From Mariannaea sp. PMI_226 (Eukaryota; Ascomycota; Sordariomycetes; Hypocreales; Nectriaceae), in assembly GCA_024336345.1 (NCBI GenBank), contig JANFOG010000007.1, positions 1,178,001-1,242,000 of the forward strand: DNA of 64,000 bases. Direction: 5' to 3'. Positions 22,804-33,767 of this stretch are shown one piece after another. Below the pieces are notes generated by a model, which worked only from the letters and a program-made list of their open reading frames with translations, was not told the origin of the DNA and made no database searches. The position numbers and the translations under genes are program-made. Positions within the stretch are counted from its first letter, which is position 1; every line of letters begins with the position of its first letter.

Positions 22804-24403
22804 CTAATGCCAGGCATCAACTAAATCAGCCAGTGTCGCCTCCCCGCCTACATTGCCAGGAAATATAACGAATGGAACACCACAGTGACGACTTGTGTCT
22901 TGGTCGCATTGCCACAAAGGCACGCCCGGGGATGCTTGGCCCACGATAACAGCCCTTTTGTAATTCAGCCCTTTAGTAGCGGCGTCCGAGGATGTAATAC
23001 CGCCCTGTAACCAGGTTAGAGCATGTTCTCGTCCAGCACTGTGCTGGCTCCGATGAACGACCTACTTTTGCGATCACATAACGCGGCTTTACCTGGATCA
23101 GTTGCAGAATACTTACCAACGACCGGGCTACAGTGGAACCAATCCGCAACGACGATAATTCGTCATGACCTGTAATGAGATTTCGACTCGTCATAACGAG
23201 TGTGTCTCTTCCAGCTAGCAGCAGTGAATCTACTTGGCTCACCATGTCCCGTACGTATCGTTCGGCGCTCTCGGGGGATTCAATCAGGGTTTTCACGTCC
23301 ATTTGAATGATGGCCAAGCTTCCCTGATCGTGTTTCTGGGTATGGCGGTCGGTCAGCGCTTTTAATTGCGCTGTAGTTTTGGGGACATAGGACCCAGCTA
23401 TGATGAGACCCCCCGACTTTCGAGGAGAAGGGAGATTGATCTCAGCCGCAGTGATGAGTGCTTTCGCACGAATGCCCAAACGGGTTGATACAAACGCAGC
23501 GCCTGTGCGATAAAGGAAACGTTTCCCTCGGGACTCGGCTTCAATCGTCAATAATTAGGATATGAAAGGTCACAACAAGTCCTCTTTGGAAGCGCAAAAC
23601 TCACCCAGCAGCAAGCCAGCGACGAAGATATGCATGTCCTCCTCAGCGGCGGCGTTTACAATCACGACACCGCCCTTCCGAGCTGGTATGGCCACCAACT
23701 TGTCGCACACCTTTTCTGGCCCACCTAATCGGATATCTTGAAAGGTGATTGAATAAAACTGGTCTTCACTGAACCGTCCAGGAGCTTTTTCTACGACGTA
23801 ATCCCTCAAGCTTGAAGCCTTGTAGCCAAAGGTGGCATCCTTGGCAAACTGCGTCAACCCCGCAGGGACGAGCTTGTCGCCATCTTCTACCACGTAGTGG
23901 ACGTCGTCGATTGTGTATCGGCCTCCCTGGAAGAAGAAGGGCGCCAGAATCCAGGCGTCTGCACGTCCAAATGTGGACTCGGCCACATCAGCCTCGAGAG
24001 GGAAGTGGCCACGCAGAGTGCTGTCACCACGAAGAACAATCTTGACGTCAGTGTCAGTGGCCTTGGCGGCAGCTTTCACATTCTGACAGATTTCCAAGAT
24101 GAGTGCCTCGGCCTCGGGTGGCGAGAGGGCGCGTGAGTTTGTAAGGATGAAGAAGCCTGGGCCGAGAGGATTGCGAAATTCATTGATGAGCGTGTCGTGA
24201 TCCCAGACAGTCAGGACGGCAATGTTGTGACAGGTTTGAGTGCCTGTGGGATCGTCATCAAGCACGACAAGGCGACCGATCGAGGTGGAGGAACGCAGGA
24301 TGTTGTCGATAATCGTTTGGGCGCCCGATGAATTCTTAGGTGGAAGCCTGTCAAGAGTGCCTTCGAACGGAAGCACAGGATAAGTTCGCGGTGAAGGTCC
24401 CAT
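22804..24403 (-). CDS. DUF1537 four-carbon acid sugar kinase-like protein
   Basis: Three exons on the minus strand, 24403-23605, 23538-23066 and 23004-22804, with introns of 66 and 61 nt (GTGAGT...GAAG and GTAGGT...TTACAG), 490 residues. The N-terminal domain has LDDDPTGTQT (residues 48-57) and a VLRGDSTLRGHFP motif. The C-terminal nucleotide-binding domain has LIIAGSYVPKT, GRDTLVMTSR, YVIAKGGITSSD and PGNVGG. The last two appear only after splicing, so the third exon is strongly supported. The family (OtnK, DtnK, LtnK) phosphorylates D-erythronate, threonates and other four-carbon acid sugars with ATP. In many fungi the kinase is fused to a dehydrogenase and an aldolase; here it stands alone. 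The ATG at 24403 is the only good start. Confidence 0.9.
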
Positions 24404-25230
24404 TTTCGTATACACTGTTAGAGGAGGCTGGTTAGAGTAAAGACACGGCGCATTTCTCAACAGTGGTGCCACGGCGGCATATTTACTTACATGTACCTAC
24501 GAATGGCGGAGATGTGTGTAAGTCAGCCAAGGAGCAATACGTGGACAATTTCGATGGCGTACACACTGAATCAGTCAACTATGACGGGCCTGGTGGACTT
24601 GAACTCTGCTATGCTTTCACATGGGCCTTGGACCTGTCCCAGGGCTCGCTGACGCGCCACCATCATCGAGAAATGGCTAAATTAGGCAGTCAGATTCAGG
24701 GCACCCAAAATTAGCCCCTCCTTCGTTGATCTGTGGGGTCAGGTGCCTAAGTCTCAAAAGTCTGCGGATCATACCCATTTAGACCGTTCCCCGAGCTTTA
24801 GGTCGCAATGTCTGCTGCAATAGAAACTAGAATAGTAAACTCGGGACTCTGAAGCGCCTCCCTCAGGCGGGTCGGCAGGGCGTTACCGGTGTCGGCTGCG
24901 ATATCGCAATTATCTCCAAGAAAGCTAGATCAAGGGTAATCGCACCGACAACTGCCACGGTCGTAATTCACGCCAAAGTGGAAAGTGATCTGGTCAATCC
25001 CGTAGATAGCAAGATAGCGAGCGTAATTTGTTTCACCCCATTCCTGGTAAGCTCTTGTGTAAGCCACTTGTTACACACCGAGGAAATTAGATATATATAC
25101 ATATACATACATATAGATGAGGATGTTCATCCGTCTGTTCGTTTACTTTCCTCCTAAATCTTGTTCTTTACCCTGCAGCCTGCTCTATCTAAACACATCT
25201 TAATCCCCTCCCCTCCTACTGTTTGCCACT
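24404..25230. promoter_or_regulatory. Divergent promoter of DUF1537 kinase and ALDH
   Basis: About 830 non-coding bases between head-to-head genes. A TA-rich run (25085-25115) and a CT-rich leader (about 25140-25190) precede the ALDH ATG. A short plus-strand frame at 24463-24714 lacks any family signal. Confidence 0.45.
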
Positions 25231-26879
25231 ATGGTCCCTCCTACTGTTACCATCAAGGCTCCAAATGGCCACTCTATTACAATCAACACTGGTCTGTTTA
25301 TCAACAACGAGTGGGTCGAGGCCAAAAATAATGACAAGATTACTAGCATTAATCCCGCGTGAGTAATCTCTGACAAATTCCTTGCTATCAATGTTGGGTA
25401 GGATGCTAATCCTGATGGGACAGTACTGAGGAGGCTTTGGCTGAAGTTTCAGCTGGTTCTGCTGAGGATGTCGACAAAGCTGTAAAGGCTGCTCGCGACT
25501 CTTTCAACGGACCTTGGCGTAACATTGACGGAACGGCTCGTGGAAACCTTCTTTTGAAGCTGGCCGATCTCATCGAGGCTGATCACGAAATCATTTCCAG
25601 CCTCGAGTGCTTGGATAGTGGCAAGACACTGGCTAAGGCTAAGATGGATATCAAGGAAGCCTTCGAGATCTTCCGATACTATGGCGGCTGGGCCGACAAA
25701 CACTATGGCGAGACAATCGATTCCGGAAAGCATCGGTTTACTTACACTCTGCGCGAGCCATTGGGTGTGTGTGCCGGCATCATTCCGTAAGTCAACAGCA
25801 GAGACCCACTGAACCTGAGCTTTACTCTATGCAAGGTGGATAGCTAATATCGTATGGGTAGCTGGAACTACCCTCTCATCATGGTAGCTTTGAAGCTTGC
25901 TCCCGCTATTGCATGTGGAAACACCTCTGTTATCAAGCCATCAGAATTCACCCCCCTCTCTGTCCTCTACTTCGCCGAGCTCGTCATAAAGGCAGGCATC
26001 CCTGCCGGTGTAGTCAATATTGTCAATGGCTATGGCAAAACGGCCGGAGTGCGCCTTTCTGAGCACCCTGATGTGAACAAGATCGGCTTCACTGGCAGCA
26101 CCGCAACTGGTAAGCTTATCATGAAGGCTGCCTCATTCACCATGAAGAGAGTATCTCTCGAGACTGGTGGCAAGTCGCCTCTGATCGTGTTTGATGACGC
26201 AGACATCCCCAACGCCCTCAAGTGGACACATTACGGTGTTTATGCCAACCAGGGTCAGATTTGCACATCCACCGCGCGCATCTACGTTCACGAGAAGATT
26301 TACGATGAGTTTGTCAAGCGGTTTCTCGACTATACAGAGAAGCACGCCATTGTCGGCGACCCCTTCAGCCAGACGACGTGGGTTGGCCCTTTGGTTTCCA
26401 AACAGCAGTTTGACCGCGTTCTGTCCTACGTCAAGATCGCCAAGGAGGAGGGAGCGACACTGGTCAACGGTGGAGGGGTTTACCCCAACCGCCCCAACAA
26501 CAAGGGTTATTTTGTGCAACCCACTCTCTTCGGCAATGCCACGCCCAATATGCGAATTTCCAAGGAGGAGATCTTCGGTCCCTTCGCGGTCTTCACCAAG
26601 TTCTCTAGTCAGGAGGATGTCATTGCACTTGCCAACGACACCGACTATGGTCTGTCGGCGGCCGTGTTCACCAACGATGTTACCCGTGCTATACGTGTGT
26701 CGGAGAAGCTTGAGGCTGGTATGGTTTGGATCAATTCGAGTAATAACTCCGATCCCCGCCTGCCATTTGGTGGATTTAAGCAGTCGGGACTGGGCCGGGA
26801 AGCAGGATATTCTGCTCTCGATGAATACACGCAGCTCAAGACTGTTTACCTGAATTTGGAGTTTGCGAATGATGAGTAG
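25231..26879 (+). CDS. NAD(P)-dependent aldehyde dehydrogenase
   Basis: Three exons, 25231-25358, 25424-25786 and 25862-26879 (introns of 65 and 75 nt), 502 residues. Splicing recreates SINPATEEAL and GIIPWNYP, both standard in the family. Catalytic features are the oxyanion Asn166 in PWNYP, FTGSTATG at 240-247 binding the dinucleotide, general base Glu264 in LETGGKSP, nucleophile Cys298 in GQICTSTAR, and EEIFGPF towards the end. Normal ALDH length, cytosolic, no targeting signal. It oxidises an aldehyde, perhaps the product of the neighbouring amine oxidase or hydrolase, to the acid. It is transcribed divergently from the DUF1537 kinase, which may mean joint control. It is intact, in contrast to the ALDH relic at 21998. 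Confidence 0.94.
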
Positions 26880-26997
26880 ATGGGTTTTGCTAAATGTGAA
26901 TAGATTAAATAGTGTCACATAGGATAGGGGCAACTTCAAGGCACAGAAGGTCTTGATTTTTAGCTATAGAAAGGTCCTACAGCAGGCTATTTATTTT

Positions 26998-27019
26998 CTA
27001 TAGACGGGGCTGTCTATAG
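26998..27019. repeat. Perfect 8-bp inverted repeat, possible terminator hairpin
   Basis: CTATAGAC and GTCTATAG flank a 6-base GGGGCT loop. An adjoining imperfect palindrome (ATAGGGGCTTTAGCCCTAT, 27015-27033) overlaps it. It lies about 120 bases past the ALDH stop. It could form RNA structure in the 3' UTR or be the end of a decayed small element. Confidence 0.5.
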
Positions 27020-27309
27020 GGGCTTTAGCCCTATAAGGTCTCACTGATACTGTTGTTATAGGTCGTATTTCACTTATATAGGTCATAGCTGGCGATGTCC
27101 TCACCGCTCCAGCAGGCTTGATGTGACCGTTAGTTGACAAATAGAATAGGGATATCGATAGAAATGCAGATTTCGCTTCAAACTAGACGATAATACACTA
27201 AAGCCTGTAGCTTTCTCTTGTGGTACGACGATTTGCGCGTCGGTACCTTACAAGAAGAAGGTTGCTTGTTTCTGCCTTGGGTCAGACCAACGCACTCATT
27301 TGGTATGAA

Positions 27310-27697
27310 TCATGTTGCCTTGATTTTTAGAAGGCGTGCCACGAGCTCCAGATTATCGTGCCATACCAAAGCCCCATCGGGAGTTCCAAGTTCAGGGTTA
27401 GCCGTAATCAGAATAGTAATCTGGCCCTGATAAAGGAGGCAAAAGATGGATCTGAAACCACTGGCTTTGGTGTTGACATTTGGGCTTGGCGGTTTGATTG
27501 TCACGGATGATCATGGCAACCCCTGGCCATACCATCTCCGTACCTAGTCTCTGCCTTGGAGCGAACTTATCAGGTGCACGCGGGATGAATATGGGACATG
27601 TAATGGCCTTATCGCAGCCAAGCAGACCAAGCTCAGCCGTCGATATCGCACAAGCCCAGAGCTGCGGAGGAATGCTTGCCAGCTTCAGAGAGATCAC
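27310..27697 (-). pseudogene. Unidentified frameshifted coding relic
   Basis: Two overlapping minus-strand frames look like one protein broken by a frameshift near 27480-27500. The upstream part (27697 downward) reads LASIPPQLWACAISTAELG and LGTEMVWPGVAMIIRDN. The downstream part (27504-27310) reads LYQGQITILITANPELG and WHDNLELVARLLKIKAT, then stops. The composition and length are protein-like. I cannot name the family. Confidence 0.35.
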
Positions 27698-28052
27698 GAT
27701 GCGGAGAAAATAGTAGCAAATCCAAGGCTCGTGCGTCTACGCACTCATAATCCACACCACTCGCGGTCTGTCTGGATCTAGTAGGTAGCGCTGCACCAAA
27801 ATCGCGGCAAGGGCGGGGCTGTGGTTCGTTGGGTTAGACATGTACCGCCATTTGGACAGTTTATGTTGTCCAGAGTTCTAGATACAATAGAACCGTGGGC
27901 TATAAGAACCCGGTAATCCCTTGTCATTATGATAACATAGAATCAGCAATCTCATTTTACTTGGTCAACTTACGCCTTTACCCGAGTCTACCTTCAAAAC
28001 ATTTTGATCAAACAAAGCACCTCCTCCATCACCAACCTCCTCTGCTTCCACA

Positions 28053-28430
28053 ATGCCCCAGTCTCAAGCCAACGAGAGAGGCTCCACCGACCCCGCTGAG
28101 GTCCCCTACGGCCACTGGAACTCTTTCCCCTGGGTCGACTTCCCCGAGTGGAAGGGTGGCAAATCTGTCATGTTCCGATCTGCCGATGGCAAAAGGGTCG
28201 CCGGTGCTTTCCGCGAGTCTGCTACGGCGACCCTCACCTATCCCTGTGACGAGTTCACTTACGTTGTCAAGGGTTGGGTCAAGGCTCACGTACATGGTGG
28301 CGACACCTTCACGCTTAAGCCTGGCGACTGCGTCTACTTCTCCAAGGGCCAGACTGTCGATTTTTCATCCAGCGACGATTATGTCAACGTCTCCTTCTTC
28401 TTCGATGATGAGAAGGTTACCCTTATATAG
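28053..28430 (+). CDS. Small single-domain cupin protein
   Basis: Single exon of 125 residues. A conserved double-stranded beta-helix core is seen as DEFTYVVKGWVKAHV, then TFTLKPGDCVYFSKGQ, then a short aromatic/acidic end. This fits the DUF861/cupin_3 group (EutQ and ureidoglycine-type proteins), which bind small acids or amines and sometimes a metal. The usual cupin histidines are few (one in KAHVHGGD), so metal-dependent catalysis is uncertain. Codon use is GC-biased like a well-expressed gene. It follows the ALDH gene on the same strand, 1.2 kb downstream, and a TATA-like element lies 150 bases upstream. The role in the block is unknown; isomerase, lyase or binding functions are all possible. 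Confidence 0.8.
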   Translation: MPQSQANERGSTDPAEVPYGHWNSFPWVDFPEWKGGKSVMFRSADGKRVAGAFRESATATLTYPCDEFTYVVKGWVKAHVHGGDTFTLKPGDCVYFSKGQTVDFSSSDDYVNVSFFFDDEKVTLI

Positions 28431-29075
28431 GTCTCAACACGCTGAGGGCAGGTTGTGGGGGTGGGCATTGTCGAGGGGCACTTCAGGGGCTGATCTGGCT
28501 CAAGCAATTTATATCAATACATAAACGACGGCGCTGAATTTATGCTACTCTTCCTTATTCTAATTGGCATGAAATAAAAAAAGGTTTGAGACCAGAAACG
28601 TCCCAACGTTTGCGAGAGTGATACCGATTCGACTGGGACATGTTAACAAGGGCCGAAACGATTCGCCGGATTGCCCAGAGCGTTGAGTCATGGCTGAATG
28701 ACGTAAAAATACGGGAGACCTAATAGCATGGAGCTCATTCTCGCCGTAGTTTCTCACCTTAGTTTCTTGCGTGATCGCATCGAGACTTGGTCTCACGACT
28801 CTGCTTCATGAGCTAAATTATGTTCTTTTCTTCACAATGAAATTTATTTTCGTCGTGTCTGGCCACGACAGGCAAGCCGATTATCGTGTCCACGTTAGTT
28901 GACTCAATATTTTCCAGCCTGAAGAAGCCCTCAATCGGGGTCACTTTTTTTTTTCGTTATTCAATTGTCTCCACGTTCAATCAAAGCAAAGGTTTGGCTA
29001 AATACACAACGCACAGAACAGTGAGTGAAAGACAAAGGCCGCAGTTCTATCTTCTATGCCGCGACCCTAACATTC
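28431..29075. other. Convergent 3' intergenic region
   Basis: About 650 bases between the convergent cupin and BVMO genes. No coding frame of known type, only short T-runs and ordinary spacer sequence. Confidence 0.5.
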
Positions 29076-30692
29076 TCAATCCCATATGAACGAAGAAAAT
29101 CCACTCTCAACCTCTTTCTTTGCATTGTCCAGGTAACCTTTCAATCCGGGGAAGTAAAAGGTGACAGCTGGTTTGCGACCCGGAATGTTGGTGCCAAAGA
29201 TCCAGCTGTTAGCCGTCTTGAACAAAGAACCATCAGCCTCCTTGTCGCATATATCCTTCCATTGTTCTTCAGCCTCGGGCTTTACCTCCACCACGGGGGT
29301 CTTATCACCCTTGCTCTTGGCCAAGGTCTCAGCGCGCTCGACACACTGCATAATGAAGTTAACTTCTACTTCCACGACCAGGGGGCCGTTGGAGAAAGGC
29401 CCCTGAGGTCCAAACACCATAAACATATTTGGAAAGTCTGGCATAAAGGCACCGGCATAGGATGCAGGACCATTACGCCAATGCTCTGACATCCGCTTTC
29501 CGTTGCGTCCTTTAATGTCTGTTCTAGCATAGCTACCCTCGATAGCGTCGAAACCGGTGGCGAAGATGAGGATGTCGACCTCGTGGACATGCCCATCTGA
29601 CGTCTTTATGCCTTCAGGTACGACAGATGAGATAGGCGTCTCACGCAGACTAACAAGCTCTACATTGTCTCGGTTGAAGATTTGGTAGTAACCAGAGTCG
29701 CAAAGAGGCCTGCGGTTGTATAGGTCAGTAGGCTTGAGCATCTTAGCTTTCTTAGGATCCTTCACAATCTGGTCGATCTTGCTGTGGATAAACGCGCAGG
29801 TTGCGCGGTTAGCCTCCTCGTCAGTCGAAATGTCACCGAATCCTCCGAAATAGAACCGGAAAGCATTGCCTCCTTCCCAAAGGCGCTCAAAAGTCCTGGT
29901 GCGCTCTTCAGCTGATACAGAGGACAGGGGGGTCTTGGCTTCATCGACACCAAAGCCCGCACCGGAGTTCCACACTTGTTCGTAGATCTGATGATAGGTG
30001 TCGTTGATTGCTTTTCGGTAGTCCTCTGTTGCAGGTTGCTGTCCCGAGGGAACAGAATACTGGGGGGATCGCTGGAATGAAACCAAACGTTTGACAATGG
30101 GAGCAATAGCGGTCATGAGCTGGACGCCCGTGGAGCCGTTTCCGACCACACCCACAGTCTTGCCCTTCAGATCCAAGTCCTCGGGCCATTGTTGCGTATG
30201 AATGAGGCGACCACAGAATGTGTCAAGGCCCTTAATATTGGGGAGATTGAGCTCGGAGAGACCGCCCATGGCAGTAACGAAGTACTTGGCGATGAAAACA
30301 TCACCAGTGGCGCAGACAACCCGCCATATCTTTTTTTCCTCATCCCAAGTGGCACTTTGCATCTCGGTATTGAACTGCATACTCTTGCGCAGATCCTGCT
30401 TGTCCACCACGTGATTGAGATACTTGAGAATTTCTGGTTGATAGAGGTAGCGGTTGGGCCAAGGGTAGTTTTTGAGATCGTCCTTGTCCCATGAATAGCG
30501 GTAGAGATAACTCTCGGTATCGCTCATAGCCCCGGGGTAGCGGTTCCAGTACCACACTCCACCTGCCGTGGGGGCGCGTTCAATGCAAAGAACATTGTAA
30601 CCTCTTTTTTTGAACGAGTATGTCGCGTATATGCCGCCAAAGCCGGCGCCGACGACGAGAGCATCAACTCTAGTTTCCGTTGCAGAAGGCAT
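29076..30692 (-). CDS. Baeyer-Villiger monooxygenase, cyclohexanone-monooxygenase type
   Basis: Single exon, 538 residues, ATG at 30692. It has two Rossmann motifs, GAGFGG at 15-20 (FAD) and GNGSTG at 184-189 (NADPH). The BVMO fingerprint FCGRLIHTQQWP lies exactly between them at 159-170. WYWNRYPGAMSDTESYLYRYS after the first motif and ATGFDAIEGSY later are typical of the cyclohexanone/phenylacetone monooxygenase class. The enzyme uses NADPH and O2 to insert oxygen next to a ketone carbonyl, giving an ester or lactone; it is cytosolic. Here it would act on a ketone made by the P450 or an oxidase, and the alpha/beta hydrolase at 39155 could open the product. It is divergent from the P450 gene with 1.3 kb between. 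Confidence 0.95.
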   Translation of the reverse strand: MPSATETRVDALVVGAGFGGIYATYSFKKRGYNVLCIERAPTAGGVWYWNRYPGAMSDTESYLYRYSWDKDDLKNYPWPNRYLYQPEILKYLNHVVDKQDLRKSMQFNTEMQSATWDEEKKIWRVVCATGDVFIAKYFVTAMGGLSELNLPNIKGLDTFCGRLIHTQQWPEDLDLKGKTVGVVGNGSTGVQLMTAIAPIVKRLVSFQRSPQYSVPSGQQPATEDYRKAINDTYHQIYEQVWNSGAGFGVDEAKTPLSSVSAEERTRTFERLWEGGNAFRFYFGGFGDISTDEEANRATCAFIHSKIDQIVKDPKKAKMLKPTDLYNRRPLCDSGYYQIFNRDNVELVSLRETPISSVVPEGIKTSDGHVHEVDILIFATGFDAIEGSYARTDIKGRNGKRMSEHWRNGPASYAGAFMPDFPNMFMVFGPQGPFSNGPLVVEVEVNFIMQCVERAETLAKSKGDKTPVVEVKPEAEEQWKDICDKEADGSLFKTANSWIFGTNIPGRKPAVTFYFPGLKGYLDNAKKEVESGFSSFIWD

Positions 30693-32017
30693 GACTTTGG
30701 TGACTGCACAGGTCGAGGTGCAGATATCTGTACGAGAGTGTGGAAGAGTGGTAATTTACGGAGTGAAATACTCGGGCAAAATGCGACCTTGAAGGAGCCG
30801 GATGATAACCCAGTAAGGAGGTATCACAAGTGTGTATGGCAATGAGGATAAGATCAAGGCAAGTAGGAATGAGCCACCCTTTTATTCACGTGCCAATATC
30901 CAGAGCTCTATGTTGAAGGGATCTTCTAACCATGGCGATTACGAGAGAGCAACCATACCAATGAAGCGCTGAATCCAAAGTGTCCCATCGGAAAATTCTA
31001 TTCCCCATTGAGGACCACTTCCGACCAACTGTGTGGCGGACGAGGTATAGATCAGGCCAGCCTTTGGCCACATCAACCCGTTTGACAGTGTTGCCCTACA
31101 GAAGGATTTGCCTTGTTGGATTGGGCCTGGCCTAATCTGGAAGGGAGAGGCAAATAAAAATGGCACCCCGAGTTTATGATATGACGGGCATGATCGTGGT
31201 GGACAAGTTACGCCCAATGCGAGGCCGTGATTGAGAAACGCCATTCAACAGGCGGAATCCATCTCGACAAGGAAAGCGTCTTGCGCACATACCCCAACTA
31301 CCCTATTACCCCGCTGGCACTGGTGCACAGGAAATGCGGCCGTAGGAGATCCCGATTGGCCTCTGCAGCTTCACTCGGGGACTATTCTAAAAAAGAAAGA
31401 GACGGTTCTTCGGACACAGCACTGTGAGATCCTAGACCGCGCCATCGGCAGAACGCTGTAGAACTGGGCGAGCACGGCAAAAAAAAGGAAGGGTGGGGCC
31501 GGCAGTGAGTGCACATACTTGATTTGCACACATTCCGATGCTGACAAGGTCAAACGAAACACTAAAATCCCTCCACCTCCCGTGCCCTCAGCTTGTACAC
31601 TTTACCAGATTGGGAGAGTCACTAGTGGATTTCCTTCTTGTTGATAGTGCCTTAGATTCTAGAGAGAGGTTCCCGCTCTACAAGTGGCTTTTACAAAATT
31701 GTAACTAGTCGAATCCCCAGTAGCCGAGACTGATGCTGTCCTTCCTGAAGTATTCAAGATCCGAGGCTTTGGTTGATGTTCTTGGATCAATCGACGCGAC
31801 AATCCAAGACCAACCAAGATGGCTTTCTTCATATAGGCATGCTTGACTCCTAACGAACTTCGCCCAAACACGTAACCAATCTGTTCTATCCTGCGGTATC
31901 TCATTTGGGTCTCATTCTCCTTTCAGAGGTCACACACAGCCATTCAAGGCCTTTGAAGTTGATTACATCGAAAACCTTTATTGACCCAAGGTCTTCCGCT
32001 CCTCAGCCACGCAGAAA
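30693..32017. promoter_or_regulatory. Divergent BVMO/P450 promoter region
   Basis: About 1.3 kb without a supportable gene between head-to-head BVMO and P450 genes. It is the most likely place for binding sites of the Zn2Cys6 regulator at 34541, but I could not pick out a convincing repeated CGG/CCG site by eye. Confidence 0.45.
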
Positions 32018-33767
32018 ATGGAGCTACCAGTTGGCATCGCCTTGCCAGAAACGATCCCTCTGCCTTTCAGCATCTCGCAAATAATCTTGACAACAACCTT
32101 TGTGGTGACTCTGCTACGGTATTTCATCTATCCAGCATTCTTATCCCCTCTTTCTAAATATCCTGCCGTCCATTGGACTTGCCATTTCTCCCCTCTGTGG
32201 TCATGGTGGGCCAAGTGCTATGGCTGGGAGAACCGCCGAATTCTAGCTGCCCACAGGGAGAAGGGATACATTGTCAGAGTGGCACCCAACTCCATCCACA
32301 TCAATTCTGCCGAAGGATTGAAGACCATTTACATGGGGGACTTCCCCCGAGCCAAGTTCTATTGGGCCGCGTTCAAGAACTATGAGTACGTCCATGAATC
32401 TATTTCCTCAAGGTCCGCTCATTCCCTTGATCGACATTGTTAACGAAACATCTGTTTCTGATAGAACTCCCCATATGGTGGCTATGCCTGATGCCGACGA
32501 TCACAATGTCCGAAGAAAACTCTTTTCTACCGCCTTTAACAAGTCTGCAGTATTGACTTCTCCCACGCTTCACATCGTGTGCAAAACGGTCCTGTTCAAA
32601 CGGTTTCTGCCAGCGCTGCACAGGATAGCAGACACGGAAATGCCATTTGAAGTGTTTAAGATGATCTACGGAGTTGCCATGGACTTGTTTGTAGGGTGGC
32701 AATTTGGACTCGCAAGCAGCAGCAACTGGACAGAAGACACTGAGGATCGAGACCGCTACTTGGAGGCCTATAATCACAAAGCGCAATACTTCTTCCGGTC
32801 GGTGGAAACATTTGACCAGGTTACAATCTTACAACGGCTGGGCATCAACTTCATACCCAAGGATTTTTGGACAGCGAACGACGTCTGCGAGGATTGGAAC
32901 ATAGATTTGTGCGATCGAGCTGCCCAAACCATCGCCGACGGCCGCCATATCGACGCTGCTGACGAGCCTGTGTTGTTCCGGCATGCGCTGAAGACCATGT
33001 GTGGTTTAGAGAACGGCCAGCTCGAGAAGGGTACGATCAATACCTATCCTCGACGGCTGGAAATCGCTGCCGAAATGTTTTCATTCAATGCTGCTGCCCA
33101 TGAAGGAGGTGCCATACCTCTGACGTGGATCACATACGAGATGAGTCGTCGTCCCAGCCTCCAGGATAAACTACGCAAAGAGCTAGAATCGCTCAAGACC
33201 ACCTTGAGACACCCAGCCCCTGTCAGCGACGATTTACCCCTTCCCTCCCAGAAGGAGATTGAGTCGCTGCCTCTGCTTGACGCCATAATCATGGAGACTA
33301 TGCGCCGTTATCCAGTCATCTCTGGGCCCCTCCCGAGAGTCGCACCTAGTGATTTCACTTTGGGAGGTAACGCATTCATTCCGAAGGGTACACAGGTTGC
33401 ATGTTCAGCATGGTCACTGCACCGAAACCCCGAAGTCTTCCCCAATCCGGAGGAGTGGAATCCTGAGCGGTGGTTGAAGGCGACTCCGGAACAGCTTTAC
33501 GAAATGAGAAAGTGGTTCTGGGCTTTCGGAAGTGGCAGTATGATGTGTATCGGTAGCCACTTTGCTCTCTTTGGTACGTTGCTCGTCGCGTTCCCACCTA
33601 TCCTCTTGACTAACAATGAAATACCAGCTGTCAAAACAATTGTCGCCTTGCTATATTCTAATTTCACAACCTCCATCTATCATGAAGGCGACATGACTCA
33701 CCAGGACGCCTATTTGTCTGGCCCAATTGACCAAGAAGAGTTTTTAATTCTCCTCAGAGCTCTTTAG
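32018..33767 (+). CDS. Cytochrome P450 monooxygenase
   Basis: Three exons, 32018-32385, 32465-33573 and 33628-33767 (79- and 54-nt introns), 538 residues. An N-terminal hydrophobic anchor is followed by a proline-containing hinge. The K-helix motif ETMR is at 400-403, PERW at about 456-459, and the haem loop FGSGSMMCIG carries the thiolate ligand Cys484; the last junction (FALFAVKT) is normal. The I-helix reads AAHEGGAIPLTW at 333-344, where the usual (A/G)Gx(D/E)T motif would be. The conserved threonine is glycine here. The enzyme would hydroxylate or otherwise oxidise an unknown substrate at the ER with electrons from the reductase encoded at 19130. It sits between the BVMO and the Zn2Cys6 regulator, so co-regulation is likely. 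Confidence 0.93.

Larger units (their letters stand above)
26880..28052. other. Intergenic region with hairpin, relic frames and cupin promoter
   Basis: About 1.2 kb. It holds an inverted repeat (26998-27019), a frameshifted minus-strand coding relic (about 27310-27697) and a TATA-like TATAAGAA at 27901-27908, 150 bases before the cupin ATG. These are listed separately where they can be supported. Confidence 0.5.

Noticed and set aside
26133..26939. 268-residue minus-strand frame
   Set aside because: Antisense to the ALDH coding exon, where codon bias keeps the opposite frame open.
27895..28524. 209-residue plus-strand frame rich in Ser and Pro
   Set aside because: It overlaps the cupin gene in another frame and begins upstream without conserved features.
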